A DNA stretch of 62,682 nt from Clostridiales bacterium (GCA_012522735.1 JAAYJU010000080.1:1-62682); one strand, 5' to 3'. Positions 17,754-27,220 are shown, counted from the stretch's first letter. Notes: generated by a model not told the origin, from the sequence alone. A program made the numbers and translations.

Positions 17754-18851
17754 TTATTTTAGAATACTACACAACACTTCAATAAGAGCATCATTTTGCT
17801 CGGGCTTCATAAAGCAGAAGCGTATAAATTTATTATCCAAAAAAGGAAATGTAGAACAGTCTCTTATTAGGTAACCCTTCTTTATGGCTGCCTCAAATAA
17901 ATCCATAGAGCTTACCTCATCCTTTAGTATCTTTATAAGAACAAAGTTGGCTGTGGGTGAAAAAACCTTTATATTTGGACATTCTTTAAGAATCTGGCAT
18001 ACTCTATCTCGCTCCTTGGAGATTAGCCTTCTTGTTTTTGATATATAATCCTCATCAGTAAACATGATTTCTCCTGCTATAGCTGCCAGAGAATTAATAG
18101 TCCAAGGGTTCTTGCGCTGGTTCATTTCCTTAAGAAGGTCGCCGTTTCCACAGACAGCGTAGCCAAGGCGTAGACCAGGTGCCGCAAAAAACTTTGATAT
18201 ACCCCTAAGTATAACTATATTATTATAGTATCTAGTCAAAGGAACACAGGTAATCTTCTGAACATCCTCGGTAAATTCTACATAGGTCTCATCCACCATC
18301 ACGAAGATACCCTTCTTCTTACATATGTCAAGAATCTTTCGCATATCACTTCTGGTGATTGCAGATGAGGTGGGATTATTGGGATTACAGATAACAAGAA
18401 GATCCACATCGGACTTAAGCTCATTATCCAAGGATTTTATATCTATTCGAAAATCATCTTCTTCCTCTAACCTGTAATATAGTGAGCATCCACCCCCAAG
18501 GGAAACCTCCCTTTCGTATTCGGAATAAGTGGGTCCTACTATAAGAGCCTTTTTAGGATGCTTTATCAGGATAAAGAGGGAGATAAGCTCGGTTGAGCCG
18601 TTACCGACGATAACATCCTCTATATCTGCATTTACATATTCAGCTATTTTTTTTCTAAGTGAAGCATACTCTCTGTCGGGATAGCTCATAATGGAATCTA
18701 TCTGCTCCGAAAGAGTCTCCTTTAGCTTGGGTGAAATACCCAGAGGGTTTACATTTGCAGCAAAGCTGACTATATTTTCTTTTTTGATATTATAAATCTT
18801 TTCTATTGTTTCTAAGTCACTTCCATGAAAGTGATCGCTATGTCTTACCAT
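17754..18851 (-). CDS. PLP aminotransferase, CobD/HisC-like
   Basis: The 365-residue fold-type I PLP enzyme resembles threonine-phosphate decarboxylase (CobD) and histidinol-phosphate aminotransferase. CobD-like marks are HFHGSDLETIEKIY and FAANVNPLGIS at the N-terminus. The PLP lysine is in SKFFAAPGLRLGY, the phosphate-contact GNGST is near residue 84, and the CNPNNPTS and DETYVEF motifs are present. No cobalamin or histidine gene is nearby, so the true substrate is open. The gene precedes the exporter pair by about 65 nt on the same strand. The start has AAAGGAGGAAG. Confidence 0.8.
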   Translation of the reverse strand: MVRHSDHFHGSDLETIEKIYNIKKENIVSFAANVNPLGISPKLKETLSEQIDSIMSYPDREYASLRKKIAEYVNADIEDVIVGNGSTELISLFILIKHPKKALIVGPTYSEYEREVSLGGGCSLYYRLEEEDDFRIDIKSLDNELKSDVDLLVICNPNNPTSSAITRSDMRKILDICKKKGIFVMVDETYVEFTEDVQKITCVPLTRYYNNIVILRGISKFFAAPGLRLGYAVCGNGDLLKEMNQRKNPWTINSLAAIAGEIMFTDEDYISKTRRLISKERDRVCQILKECPNIKVFSPTANFVLIKILKDEVSSMDLFEAAIKKGYLIRDCSTFPFLDNKFIRFCFMKPEQNDALIEVLCSILK

Positions 18852-19064
18852 GACTTCCTCCTTTAGACAATTTATTATAAAATAGTGTTAAATTCCCCAA
18901 TAGCCTAGGTTATAGGACTAGATTTTTTTAACATGATGCATTATAATTATTGGTATATGAAATATCAACAATTCTTAGAGATTTATTCTTTTTATTATAT
19001 GTTTGTACTTAATTATAGCTTTTTTAGAATAAAAAGCAATGATTTCCATACATGAGGTGATAAA

Positions 19065-22000
19065 TTGAAGGAAAAGATTGAACAATTAGCAGGTGGAGAA
19101 TTCGAATATGAGCTTCCTTTTCTTCGCCTTTCTGTAGAGTCAATCGATTTTGGTGTAGAAGCGGGCAAGCATTTTGAGGGAAGTATATGTATTAGTAATA
19201 GTGCAAACCGTATTATGAAAGGGATAGTGTATTCATCAGATAGATTACTCACTCTCAGTCTATCAGAGTTTCAAGGTAAGGAATGCATCCTTACATATAG
19301 ATTTGATGCATCCTATCTTAAACCTTCCGATATAGTAAATGGCAAAATTACTATCCTTAGTGATTGTGGCGAAATTATGCTGCCATTTTATGTTCATGTA
19401 AAAGCTCCTGCCATAAGTACATCTATAGGTAAAATCAAGAATCTCTTTGAGTTCGCCAATCTGGCAAGAATGGATTGGACTGAAGCGAAAAAAGTTTTTC
19501 GCTCTGAAGAGTTTGAACGGATTGTTTTAAAGAACGAAGAGAAATACCATATAATTTATCGCAATCTATTAAAGAGCATCTCTACTAGTCAGGCATTAGA
19601 AGAATTCCTAATAACAGTTAATAAAAAATCTAGAATTAATCTTGGTATCGATAAGATACAGCTTGAATATGATGTAGAGGATGAAGATTTTATGGACAAG
19701 CTAATTATTACCAAGAATCATTGGGGCTATGCGGAAATACGGGTAAGTACCGATTCCCCATTTATTTTACTTGAACAAAAGTTCCTTTGGGCAGATCGAT
19801 TTATCGGTAATAACCATCAGATATCATTTGTCGTAAGTGCAAAGAATATGGTTCCAGGAAATAACTATGGCAGGATATGGATAAAGACAGTCCATCAGAC
19901 TATAACTGTGAATCTAGTTTGTAGAAGGCATAGAGAAGTCACACCTGAGCTGGCAGAGTTTAGACATAAGATGAAGCAAGGCTATGATTATACCAGATCT
20001 TATCTGGATTTTCGTATAGGTCGTATTAATCTTAGCGAATATATACAGATTACTAAGACATTAATTGCAGGTATTAGTAATTCAGAGGAAAATACCCTGG
20101 CAAAGTTAGCCAATACACATTTGGCTGTTCTTTCGGACAATAAAAGAATGGCAACCAAGCTATTGGATGAATTATCAAAGGAAGAGACCTCGTTTCGTAA
20201 GACCTCGACCTTTGAATATTGTGCATATTTGTATCTCTTAGCTCTTTTTAAGAGAGACGATGCTACCATACAATATGTGACCGACACTATTAGTAGGTAT
20301 TATTTGAGTGGGAACTACGATTGGAGAATACTATGGTTTTTACTATTTACCGATAAACGCTATGAGAGAAATCGTAGCTATACCTTAGCTGATATAAAGG
20401 AACAGTTCGATGGAGGTTGTCGTTCACCCATACTATATTATGAGGCTGTTTGTGTATATAATGAAGAGCCTTATCTATTACGGGAATTAAATGAATTTGA
20501 AATCCACGTAATGAATTTTGGTATAAAGAACAACTGCTTAAATATGGATTTAGTTCTTCAATATACATATGTTGCAGGCCGACTAAAGAACTTTGAAGCC
20601 ATTGTATTTAGGGGGCTGACAAGGCTTTATAGAATCCATGAAAAGGACGAAATACTTTCGGCCATTTGCAGCTTACTTATCAAGGGTTATAAAAGAGAAA
20701 GCAAATATTTTGCATGGTATAGCCTAGGAGTAAATGCTCAGCTTCGTATTACTGAATTATATGAATATTATATGTATAGTGCCAATGAAAATAATATGGA
20801 GCCACTACCACAGCCCTTACTTATATATTTTATATATAATAGCAGGCTTAACGATAGCAAGCGTGCCTATCTATATGCGAATATAATTAGAAATAAAAAG
20901 GACAATGAGCATATATATCAGCTATATTATAAGAGGATTGAGGTCTTCATCCAGGCTCAGCTGGAGGCAAAGAAAATAAGCCCCAACTTGGCAATTTTAT
21001 ATATGGAATTTATGGATAAGCCCGGTCTTGATGTCTGGTTTTCAGAATATTTACCTGAGGTAATGTTTACTCATGAGCTAATATGCAAAAACCCCAATAT
21101 GACCAGTGTAGTTGTGGTGCATAAGGAGCTGGAGGATGAGGAGATTACTTCTCTAACAGATGGTATAGCAAATATAGAGATTTATACTAAAGATGCCAAC
21201 ATTTTCATGATTGATACCTTTGGTAATCGTTACGCAGTTTCTATTGATTTTAAATTGAAACCTTTGCTTAAGCCTGAAGAGTTTCACGAAATACATATGA
21301 ATTATGAGAATCATACTAAGCTTCTTCTATATCTATTTAATCATTACCAAAGTAATAGAGTGATTAGCCTAGAATCCATAGAGTTAAGAAAGCATGTACT
21401 ACAGATATCCGGTTTAAATGAGACGTACTATTTTGACTGCTTAGAAACGCTTATAGAATATTATTATGAGAATTATAATTCTGATTTACTTGAGAGCTAT
21501 CTGATGAGGCTTGATTTATCGAAGATAAGGGAAGCTCACAGGATTAGATATTTGGAATACATGGTTATATGGGGTTATTATGATAAAGCCCTGGACGCCT
21601 TAAGTAGCTTTGGAGCAGAAGGCATATCTGTCCATAGACTACTGAAGCTGTGCTCCGGATGGATAACCAATTCTGGAATGGATAAGAAGGAGGAGCTTTT
21701 AGTTTCTCTATGCTACTATATATACTCTCAGGGAAAATACGATGATGCTATATTAAATTATTTGATTAAATACTTTAATGGCTCTACCGCAGACATGCTT
21801 GCTATATGGCAATCAGCAAGAAGCTTTGATATAGACCCTAGGGAGCTTGAGGAGAGATTACTTGCGAGTATATTATTTACAGAAGGTGACCATAAGGAAG
21901 GGTTTGCAGTGTTTTTGAGTTATTACAACGGGGTGACAAACCACCTGCTTGTGCGGGCATTTCTTACATATTATGCATATAAATATTTAATCCATGACCA

Positions 22001-22613
22001 AAGTATTGATGAAGAGCTTTTTCCCATTATGCGAAGAGAATTAAACTATGAGGGAAACGATATTTGCTTGCTTGCATGGTTAAAATATAATGCCAATAGC
22101 AGTGATTATGCTGAAAATGAAATAGCCTTTATTTCATATAATATTGACAGACTTGATAGAAAGGGAATAATATTACCTTTCTTCAAAAGCTATAGTAAAG
22201 TTGTGAAGTTGCCAAGGCGGATAACTGAGAGATCTTATGTGGAATATAAGACAAACCCCAAAAAACAGGTATTTCTTCACTACCGTCTGATTAAGGACAA
22301 TAATGGCTTCTCGTATGAAACAGAACGAATGGCAAATGTGTTCTTAGGAATTCACGTGAAGGAATTTGTGCTTTTTTACAATGAAGAGATAGAGTATTAT
22401 GTAACTGAGGAATTGGAGGATAAGGTTAGTACGACAGAAAGGTTCCTGATAAGCCATGAAGCTGATACCCAGCAGGAGAATTCGAAGTTTAGTCGTATTA
22501 ATAAAATGCTAAAATTATTAGAAGCTCAGGATAATTTAGCTCTTTTGGATATGATGGCAGAATATATTGAAATGGAATATATAGTTAGAGAGAGCTCATT
22601 GCCATTATCATAA
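19065..22613 (+). CDS. Very large DUF5717-like protein, function unknown
   Basis: The 1182-residue cytosolic protein has no signal peptide or membrane segment. The first 115 residues look like an Ig/ASH-type beta-sandwich (LRLSVESIDFGVEAGKHFEG), and a second such unit is near residues 205-295 (ending TVNLVCRRHRE). The rest is mostly helical and Tyr-rich, like a long repeat superhelix. I recall this as the DUF5717 family of Lachnospiraceae, but that name is from memory. The start is TTG with a strong GAGGTGAT site. It is the first gene of an operon with an Hsp70-like protein, a helical-repeat protein and a membrane coiled-coil protein, so a scaffold role with the chaperone-like partner is inferred. 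Confidence 0.6.
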   Translation: MKEKIEQLAGGEFEYELPFLRLSVESIDFGVEAGKHFEGSICISNSANRIMKGIVYSSDRLLTLSLSEFQGKECILTYRFDASYLKPSDIVNGKITILSDCGEIMLPFYVHVKAPAISTSIGKIKNLFEFANLARMDWTEAKKVFRSEEFERIVLKNEEKYHIIYRNLLKSISTSQALEEFLITVNKKSRINLGIDKIQLEYDVEDEDFMDKLIITKNHWGYAEIRVSTDSPFILLEQKFLWADRFIGNNHQISFVVSAKNMVPGNNYGRIWIKTVHQTITVNLVCRRHREVTPELAEFRHKMKQGYDYTRSYLDFRIGRINLSEYIQITKTLIAGISNSEENTLAKLANTHLAVLSDNKRMATKLLDELSKEETSFRKTSTFEYCAYLYLLALFKRDDATIQYVTDTISRYYLSGNYDWRILWFLLFTDKRYERNRSYTLADIKEQFDGGCRSPILYYEAVCVYNEEPYLLRELNEFEIHVMNFGIKNNCLNMDLVLQYTYVAGRLKNFEAIVFRGLTRLYRIHEKDEILSAICSLLIKGYKRESKYFAWYSLGVNAQLRITELYEYYMYSANENNMEPLPQPLLIYFIYNSRLNDSKRAYLYANIIRNKKDNEHIYQLYYKRIEVFIQAQLEAKKISPNLAILYMEFMDKPGLDVWFSEYLPEVMFTHELICKNPNMTSVVVVHKELEDEEITSLTDGIANIEIYTKDANIFMIDTFGNRYAVSIDFKLKPLLKPEEFHEIHMNYENHTKLLLYLFNHYQSNRVISLESIELRKHVLQISGLNETYYFDCLETLIEYYYENYNSDLLESYLMRLDLSKIREAHRIRYLEYMVIWGYYDKALDALSSFGAEGISVHRLLKLCSGWITNSGMDKKEELLVSLCYYIYSQGKYDDAILNYLIKYFNGSTADMLAIWQSARSFDIDPRELEERLLASILFTEGDHKEGFAVFLSYYNGVTNHLLVRAFLTYYAYKYLIHDQSIDEELFPIMRRELNYEGNDICLLAWLKYNANSSDYAENEIAFISYNIDRLDRKGIILPFFKSYSKVVKLPRRITERSYVEYKTNPKKQVFLHYRLIKDNNGFSYETERMANVFLGIHVKEFVLFYNEEIEYYVTEELEDKVSTTERFLISHEADTQQENSKFSRINKMLKLLEAQDNLALLDMMAEYIEMEYIVRESSLPLS

Positions 22614-22657
22614 GTAGCTCCTAATCTGCATTAGTAGCACATACAAGGGAGAAGAAG

Positions 22658-23920
22658 ATGGACAACTCTAGAAAATTGATTGTCGGCTATGATTTGTGTG
22701 AGGATTATTCACAGATAAACTGTTATAGCTATAAGACATTCGAACCGATACCAATATGCCCTACAGAGGATGAAGAAAATACCCTCATTCCTACTGCCCT
22801 ATGTGAAAAAAGCGATTCAAGAACCTGGTTATATGGCAATGAAGCTATTGCTTGTGCAAAGGATGGTTTGGGAGTTCTGGCTGATAAGCTCCTACATAAG
22901 CTAAAGCATGGTGAAGAGGTCACCATATTTGGAGAAAAATATAGTGCGGTCTCATTGATAGAAAAGTACTTAAGAAAGACACTGATGCTTATTAAAAATC
23001 ATTTTCCCACAGAAACCATTACCCAGATCGTAGTAACCCTTCATGAAATGGATCCAGTAATAATTGAAGGAATATATGAAGCATTATATATGCTAGGAAT
23101 AGAAAAAGATAGAGCCAATGTCATAAGTCATGGTAGTAGCTTTATGTACTATGCCTTAAGCCAGGAAAGAGAGCTTTGGTTAAATGATGTTGGGTTATTT
23201 GATTTTAGTGAGGACGGGCTAAGCTTTTATCAGATAAGCATAAACCGAAGAGCAAATCCCATGATTGCAGGCATGGAGAAGAAGGATTTTTCAGACACAT
23301 TAAATTACTCCTTACTAAGAAATAAAAAAATAGATATGGAATATACATTTGAAACTATAGCTAATACGGTTTTATACAAGCAGATTATATCGACTCTATA
23401 TTTTACTGGGAGAGGTTTTACGGACAACTGGGCGGGTGAGGTGATAAAGAGCTTGTGTGCAGGGCGAAGAGTATTCGTTGGACAAAATCTCTATACCAAG
23501 GGTGCTTGCTATGCCGCAAAGGAGTTGTCAGGGGATGAAAACCTTAATAATATAATACTATTAAACAATGAGATGATAGTAAGCTCTATCGGAGTAAAGG
23601 TATACTTAGATGGAATTTCACAAGAGATTCTTATATCAAATGCGGCTGTGCCTTGGTATGAGGTAAATAAAGAAATTGAAGTAATATGTGATGAGGCTAG
23701 TGATATTGAGATCGTGATAAGAAACATCATGACTAAGGAAATAATCAGGGAGAGGATACCATTGAAGAACCTTCCAGATAGACCGAATCGAATGACAAGG
23801 TTGAATTTACATATTACATGTGAGGATAAAACTAAGGTTAAGCTGGTGATTTCCGATATGGGCTTTGGAGATATCTATCAGGCCACCGGAAAGCTTGCCG
23901 AGTATTTGTTGGATGTTTAA
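22658..23920 (+). CDS. Hsp70/actin-fold protein, DUF5716-like
   Basis: The 420-residue protein has the actin-like ATPase layout. A phosphate-1 type motif is IVGYDLCEDYSQINCYSY (residues 8-25), a phosphate-2 type motif is LFDFSEDGLSFYQI (180-193), and an adenosine-type glycine motif is YFTGRGFTDNW (248-258). After residue 300 a beta-rich part (VKVYLDGISQEILISNAAVPW) resembles the Hsp70 substrate-binding sandwich. It is shorter than DnaK (about 610) and lacks the lid. The position in the operon, 44 nt after the 1182-residue protein, suggests a dedicated chaperone or filament partner. ATPase activity is inferred and the motifs are divergent. Confidence 0.65.
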   Translation: MDNSRKLIVGYDLCEDYSQINCYSYKTFEPIPICPTEDEENTLIPTALCEKSDSRTWLYGNEAIACAKDGLGVLADKLLHKLKHGEEVTIFGEKYSAVSLIEKYLRKTLMLIKNHFPTETITQIVVTLHEMDPVIIEGIYEALYMLGIEKDRANVISHGSSFMYYALSQERELWLNDVGLFDFSEDGLSFYQISINRRANPMIAGMEKKDFSDTLNYSLLRNKKIDMEYTFETIANTVLYKQIISTLYFTGRGFTDNWAGEVIKSLCAGRRVFVGQNLYTKGACYAAKELSGDENLNNIILLNNEMIVSSIGVKVYLDGISQEILISNAAVPWYEVNKEIEVICDEASDIEIVIRNIMTKEIIRERIPLKNLPDRPNRMTRLNLHITCEDKTKVKLVISDMGFGDIYQATGKLAEYLLDV

Positions 23921-23929
23921 GTGTAACGC

Positions 23930-23955
23930 GAGCGAAAGGACGAAGTCCCCCGCTC
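23930..23955 (+). repeat. Small GC-rich hairpin inside the operon
   Basis: GAGCG-aaa-GGAC-gaa-GTCC-cc-CGCTC folds into a two-part hairpin in the 74-nt gap between two operon genes. It is GC-rich in an AT-rich region. It may be a dispersed repeat or an mRNA-processing structure. Confidence 0.5.
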
Positions 23956-23994
23956 CTATTCCGCTTATTAATATAAATTAAGTGAGGACAGAAT

Positions 23995-24840
23995 ATGGGT
24001 AAACTAATTCTTTGTAGCGGGAAAAGAACTGATAGACCATATGTTATACCTGCTACAGGGCACAGGATTTATTCTATTGAGGAGCTATGCTATTATATTT
24101 ACAACAATATCTTTTCTATTGATGAGACCTTATTCACGGATTCATTGGTAGACTGGATAGGTACTGAGCTACGCCTAATTTCAAGGGCTGAGAAGCTAGA
24201 ATTGTCTCTGAAACAGGGGGCAGATTATAAGACTCTGTTAGCGGTGGTCATGTGTAGCTCTGATTATTATACCGAACATGAAATAAAAAAGCTTTTAGCT
24301 ACAGTTGATGATATAAGGACAATGCCTCCTGCAAAGCGTTGGTTCATAAAAGCAAATTCATTTTTAAAAAGAAATCTATATGCTGAGGCTGCAGCTCAAT
24401 ATGGTAGACTACTTATTTCAGAAGAAGCTGTAGACTTAACCCCTAGAGATTATGGAGATGTACTTCACAATCAAGCTATAGCCGCTCTAAATATTTATGG
24501 ATTGGAAAGAGCACTGGACTTATTCATGCAGGCCTATGAGCGCAATCATAGAGAGGAGACCTTGCGTCAGTACCTCTATACTCTTTGGCTTGCGGAGGGT
24601 GGTAGACAGGCATTTGATGAAAAAACAGCCAATAATCAAATTAGTGAGGAGCTTAGGGAGGATATTGTATTGAGAATGGAGCAATTATCCCGTGATGCAA
24701 GGCTGTGTAAAGATATGGATGAAATATATATGCTTAAAAATCTGAATAATTCCGGAAAAATAGAGGAAGTCAGAGAAAAATGTGAGAAGATGATATATGG
24801 ATGGATAGATGAAATGAGAGTAGGTGCATGGCACCGTTAA
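23995..24840 (+). CDS. Helical-repeat (TPR-like) protein of the DUF5716 operon
   Basis: The 281-residue protein is helical from about residue 100 on, with TPR-like units (KRWFIKANSFLKRNLYAEAAAQYGRLL and NQAIAALNIYGLERALDLFMQAYE). The N-terminal 40 residues are beta-rich (KLILCSGKRTDRPYVIPATGHRIYSIEELCYYIYNN). The last residues, RVGAWHR, come from a GTGCATGGCAC repeat that has entered the gene end, so the native C-terminus may have been different. GTGAGGA lies upstream of the start. It probably links the Hsp70-like protein to its partners, but the function is not known. Confidence 0.6.
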   Translation: MGKLILCSGKRTDRPYVIPATGHRIYSIEELCYYIYNNIFSIDETLFTDSLVDWIGTELRLISRAEKLELSLKQGADYKTLLAVVMCSSDYYTEHEIKKLLATVDDIRTMPPAKRWFIKANSFLKRNLYAEAAAQYGRLLISEEAVDLTPRDYGDVLHNQAIAALNIYGLERALDLFMQAYERNHREETLRQYLYTLWLAEGGRQAFDEKTANNQISEELREDIVLRMEQLSRDARLCKDMDEIYMLKNLNNSGKIEEVREKCEKMIYGWIDEMRVGAWHR

Positions 24841-24890
24841 TCAAATATATAGACAGGTGAATTGAAAGTAGGTGCCAGGCACCATTAATC
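24819..24890 (+). repeat. Two GGTGC(CA)GGCACC repeats
   Basis: Two 24-bp copies, 24819-24842 and 24867-24890, share AGTAGGTGC..GGCACC.TTAATC and differ at three positions. Each carries the near-palindrome GGTGCnnGGCACC. The first encodes the end of the preceding gene. A related inverted copy lies at 62515-62551, so this is a dispersed, REP-like family. Confidence 0.7.
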
Positions 24891-24902
24891 GGGAGAAGTA
24901 AA

Positions 24903-26099
24903 ATGGGATGGTTAGGAAGACTATTTGGGAAATCAAATAATTTGGATACGGAAGATAATAAGGGTCTGATAAGGTTAAATAATTCTAACAAAGATCAGAT
25001 AGTAGGCTTAAATTCACATACTGATCGTAAGGGATATATTAAAGAAAACAGTGAGATAATTGCCGAAAGCTATCGTCAGATTGAGGAGTCTAAGGTAGAA
25101 TATCAGGCTGTAACCTCATATCTTACAGATATGCAGAAAATCGATAGGATACCGACGCTTGAAAGAGAAGCAATTGAGGATGCAGCTAGAAATATACTCA
25201 ATCTTAGTAAAGAGAGAAATAATATTCGTAATAGACAATATAATATCACGGATATACAATATCGATTGTTCGAGCAGTATGAGATGCAGCTGCCAAAGGA
25301 ATTAACCTCTCTTAAGGAGGCTGAGAGCTATCAGGATGATATTGAAGGAGATATCGATCGTCTTGAGAAAGAAAAGCAGAACTTTTTGGACGAACAGAAT
25401 GAGATAATAAATAAGCAATCCTTCTTAAAAGGAATCGCAAAAACTACCTTTGTAGTTATTCTTGTACTGTTTGCAATATTTGCTCTTTTATCAAGCACAT
25501 CAGGCGTGGAGATGACACTTCCGTTTTTAATGACAGTACTAATGGGAATGGGATCCGCACTTTATATATTTATGGAGGCTAGAAAAAATGCCCATGATGT
25601 AAAGATGATACAATTAAAGCTGAATAAGGTAATCATGCTTGCCAATAAGGTAGCAATAAAATCAGTAAACAACCGCAATTATCTTGACTATTGCTATAGC
25701 AAATACATGGTAGTAAGCTACGAACAGCTTAAAAAACGCTGGGAACAATATATAAAAATAAAGGATGAAAATAAAAGATTCGAAAGCAATTCACAGCTTT
25801 TGGAGTTCTATAATGATATACTAATAAAGGAATTAAAAAAATATAAGGTGACTGATTCTGAGATATGGATTTATCAGCCGTCGGCTATCCTAGACAGTAG
25901 AGAGATGGTTGAGGTAAGACATAGATTGAACGTTCGTAGGCAGAAGTTAAGAGAACGTATACAAGCTAATAAGGAACAGCAGAAAGAGGCTGCAAAGGCA
26001 ATTATGTCTTTGATAAAAGCATATCCTGATAGCGAGGCCGAGGCTATCAGTATATTAAAGAAATATAAGATTAAACAGGATGTAATTCTAAACCCTTGA
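24903..26099 (+). CDS. Membrane coiled-coil protein of the DUF5716 operon
   Basis: The 398-residue protein begins MGWLGRLFGK, an amphipathic start that may touch the membrane. Residues 45-175 are rich in Glu/Lys heptads (coiled coil). Two membrane segments follow at about 178-222 (TTFVVILVLFAIFALLSS and LPFLMTVLMGMGSALYIFMEA). The C-terminal 170 residues are again charged helices. It is the fourth gene of the operon, 62 nt after the helical-repeat gene, and could anchor the complex to the membrane. No known domain is recognised. Confidence 0.6.
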   Translation: MGWLGRLFGKSNNLDTEDNKGLIRLNNSNKDQIVGLNSHTDRKGYIKENSEIIAESYRQIEESKVEYQAVTSYLTDMQKIDRIPTLEREAIEDAARNILNLSKERNNIRNRQYNITDIQYRLFEQYEMQLPKELTSLKEAESYQDDIEGDIDRLEKEKQNFLDEQNEIINKQSFLKGIAKTTFVVILVLFAIFALLSSTSGVEMTLPFLMTVLMGMGSALYIFMEARKNAHDVKMIQLKLNKVIMLANKVAIKSVNNRNYLDYCYSKYMVVSYEQLKKRWEQYIKIKDENKRFESNSQLLEFYNDILIKELKKYKVTDSEIWIYQPSAILDSREMVEVRHRLNVRRQKLRERIQANKEQQKEAAKAIMSLIKAYPDSEAEAISILKKYKIKQDVILNP

Positions 26100-26287
26100 A
26101 TTAGGAACAGAATATTTTGACTTTATATTAATGTCTTTAAGATATGAGGTATATATTATGACAATAAAATATCTAGTCTTATTGCACAAAAGAAGCAAAA
26201 ACATTTATTCGAATTTACTGATTCGAAGAGATAAGTATTGAACATGTAACAATATAAGGATATAATACTAGAAAAGGGGGGTGTCAA

Positions 26288-26872
26288 ATGGAAAGAGAAG
26301 ATAAAATCATACAATTAATACAAGATTTATCAGGAAAGGTTAATAACATTCAGGAAGGCCAAGAAAGGTTAATCGGAAGATTTGATACTCTTGAAGGCAG
26401 ATTTGATACTCTTGAAGGCAGATTTGATACTCTTGAAGGCAGATTTGATACCCTTGAAGGCAGATTTGATACCCTTGAAGGCAGATTTGATACCCTTGAA
26501 GGCAGATTTGATACGCTAGAAGAAGGCCAAGAGAAGCTAGTCGGAAGAATGGATACGCTAGAAGAAGGCCAAGAGAAGCTAGTCGGAAGAATGGATACGC
26601 TAGAAGAAGGCCAAGAGAAGCTAGTCGGAAGAATGGATACGCTAGAAGAAAGCCAAGAGAAGCTAACAGAGACTGTTACAGAACTAAAGCTTCATATTGA
26701 GAATGTAACTGATAAGAACATTCAGGTTCTTTTAGAACAGTATGTTCCAAATGCAGAAAAGCTAGATAGAGCAACAGAGAAGATTGATAAAATTGAAATA
26801 GACGTTGATAATATTAAAAGAGTAGTAATATCACATAGTAAAGAGATTAACGAATTAATGAAACGTAAATAA
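26288..26872 (+). CDS. Repetitive coiled-coil protein
   Basis: The 194-residue protein is almost all coiled coil. Residues 30-78 are seven copies of GRFDTLE, and residues 79-120 are three copies of EGQEKLVGRMDTLE, which preserve the heptad frame. The C-terminal part (LDRATEKIDKIEIDVDNIKRVV) is also helical. There is no signal peptide. The start has a GGGGGGTG site. It is 188 nt after the DUF5716 operon and could be an accessory of it, or independent. Copy number may vary between strains. Confidence 0.7.
   Translation: MEREDKIIQLIQDLSGKVNNIQEGQERLIGRFDTLEGRFDTLEGRFDTLEGRFDTLEGRFDTLEGRFDTLEGRFDTLEEGQEKLVGRMDTLEEGQEKLVGRMDTLEEGQEKLVGRMDTLEESQEKLTETVTELKLHIENVTDKNIQVLLEQYVPNAEKLDRATEKIDKIEIDVDNIKRVVISHSKEINELMKRK
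26375..26647 (+). repeat. 21-bp x7 and 42-bp x3 coding tandem repeats
   Basis: Seven 21-bp units (26375-26521) are nearly identical, with one CTC/CCC difference that splits them into early and late blocks. Three 42-bp units (26522-26647) follow and are almost identical. Both unit sizes are multiples of three and of the heptad, so gain or loss keeps the frame. This pattern shows recent slippage or unequal recombination. Confidence 0.95.
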
Positions 26873-26889
26873 GGTAGGGTAAAAAACCC

Positions 26890-26918
26890 TTGACATAATT
26901 CGTTATTTTGCATAATAT
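26890..26918 (+). promoter_or_regulatory. Promoter of valS
   Basis: A perfect -35 box TTGACA (26890-26895) is followed after 17 bp by TAATAT (26913-26918). It lies about 35 bp before the first T-box element. Confidence 0.65.
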
Positions 26919-26950
26919 AGTAGTAATATTTTAAAAATGACAAATGCCTT

Positions 26951-27220
26951 GATAAAGAGGAGTAGGTAAGTAGCGCTTAACAGAGAGGATCATTCACCGG
27001 CTGAAAGATGATCATTAAGAGGTCTTACCGAAGGTAGCTTTGTAGCAGTATTTCTGAAGCCTTAGATTAATAAAGGTGTGTAGGATTTGCCGGGAAGTCC
27101 CGTTATAGACAGAAAAGGTGGCTAGATATAATGGATTGGTTAGCATATTCAACCATGATTTAGTCACGAATAAAGGTGGTACCACGGTTCTTCGTCCTTT
27201 GTGTCGAGGGACTTTTTTAT
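26951..27220 (+). promoter_or_regulatory. T-box riboswitch controlling valS
   Basis: This leader senses uncharged tRNA-Val. Stem I starts near GGTAAG (26973-26978), which pairs with CTTACC. The AGAGAGG loop and distal hairpin are present. The specifier GTC (Val) is at 27022-27024, just above the base stem. The T-box bulge AAAGGTGGTACCACGG is at about 27173-27188 and contains the TGG that pairs with the tRNA ACCA end. The terminator GTCCTTTGTGTCGAGGGAC plus T run ends at about 27220. A tRNA-Val with matching anticodon GAC is in this window at 57014. Confidence 0.93.

Noticed and set aside
17754-18851. Histidine biosynthesis hisC
   Set aside because: The N-terminal motifs are closer to CobD and no his genes are nearby, so a firm symbol is not justified.
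26375-26647. CRISPR-like repeat array
   Set aside because: The repeats are coding, directly abutting, without unique spacers, and keep a coiled-coil heptad.
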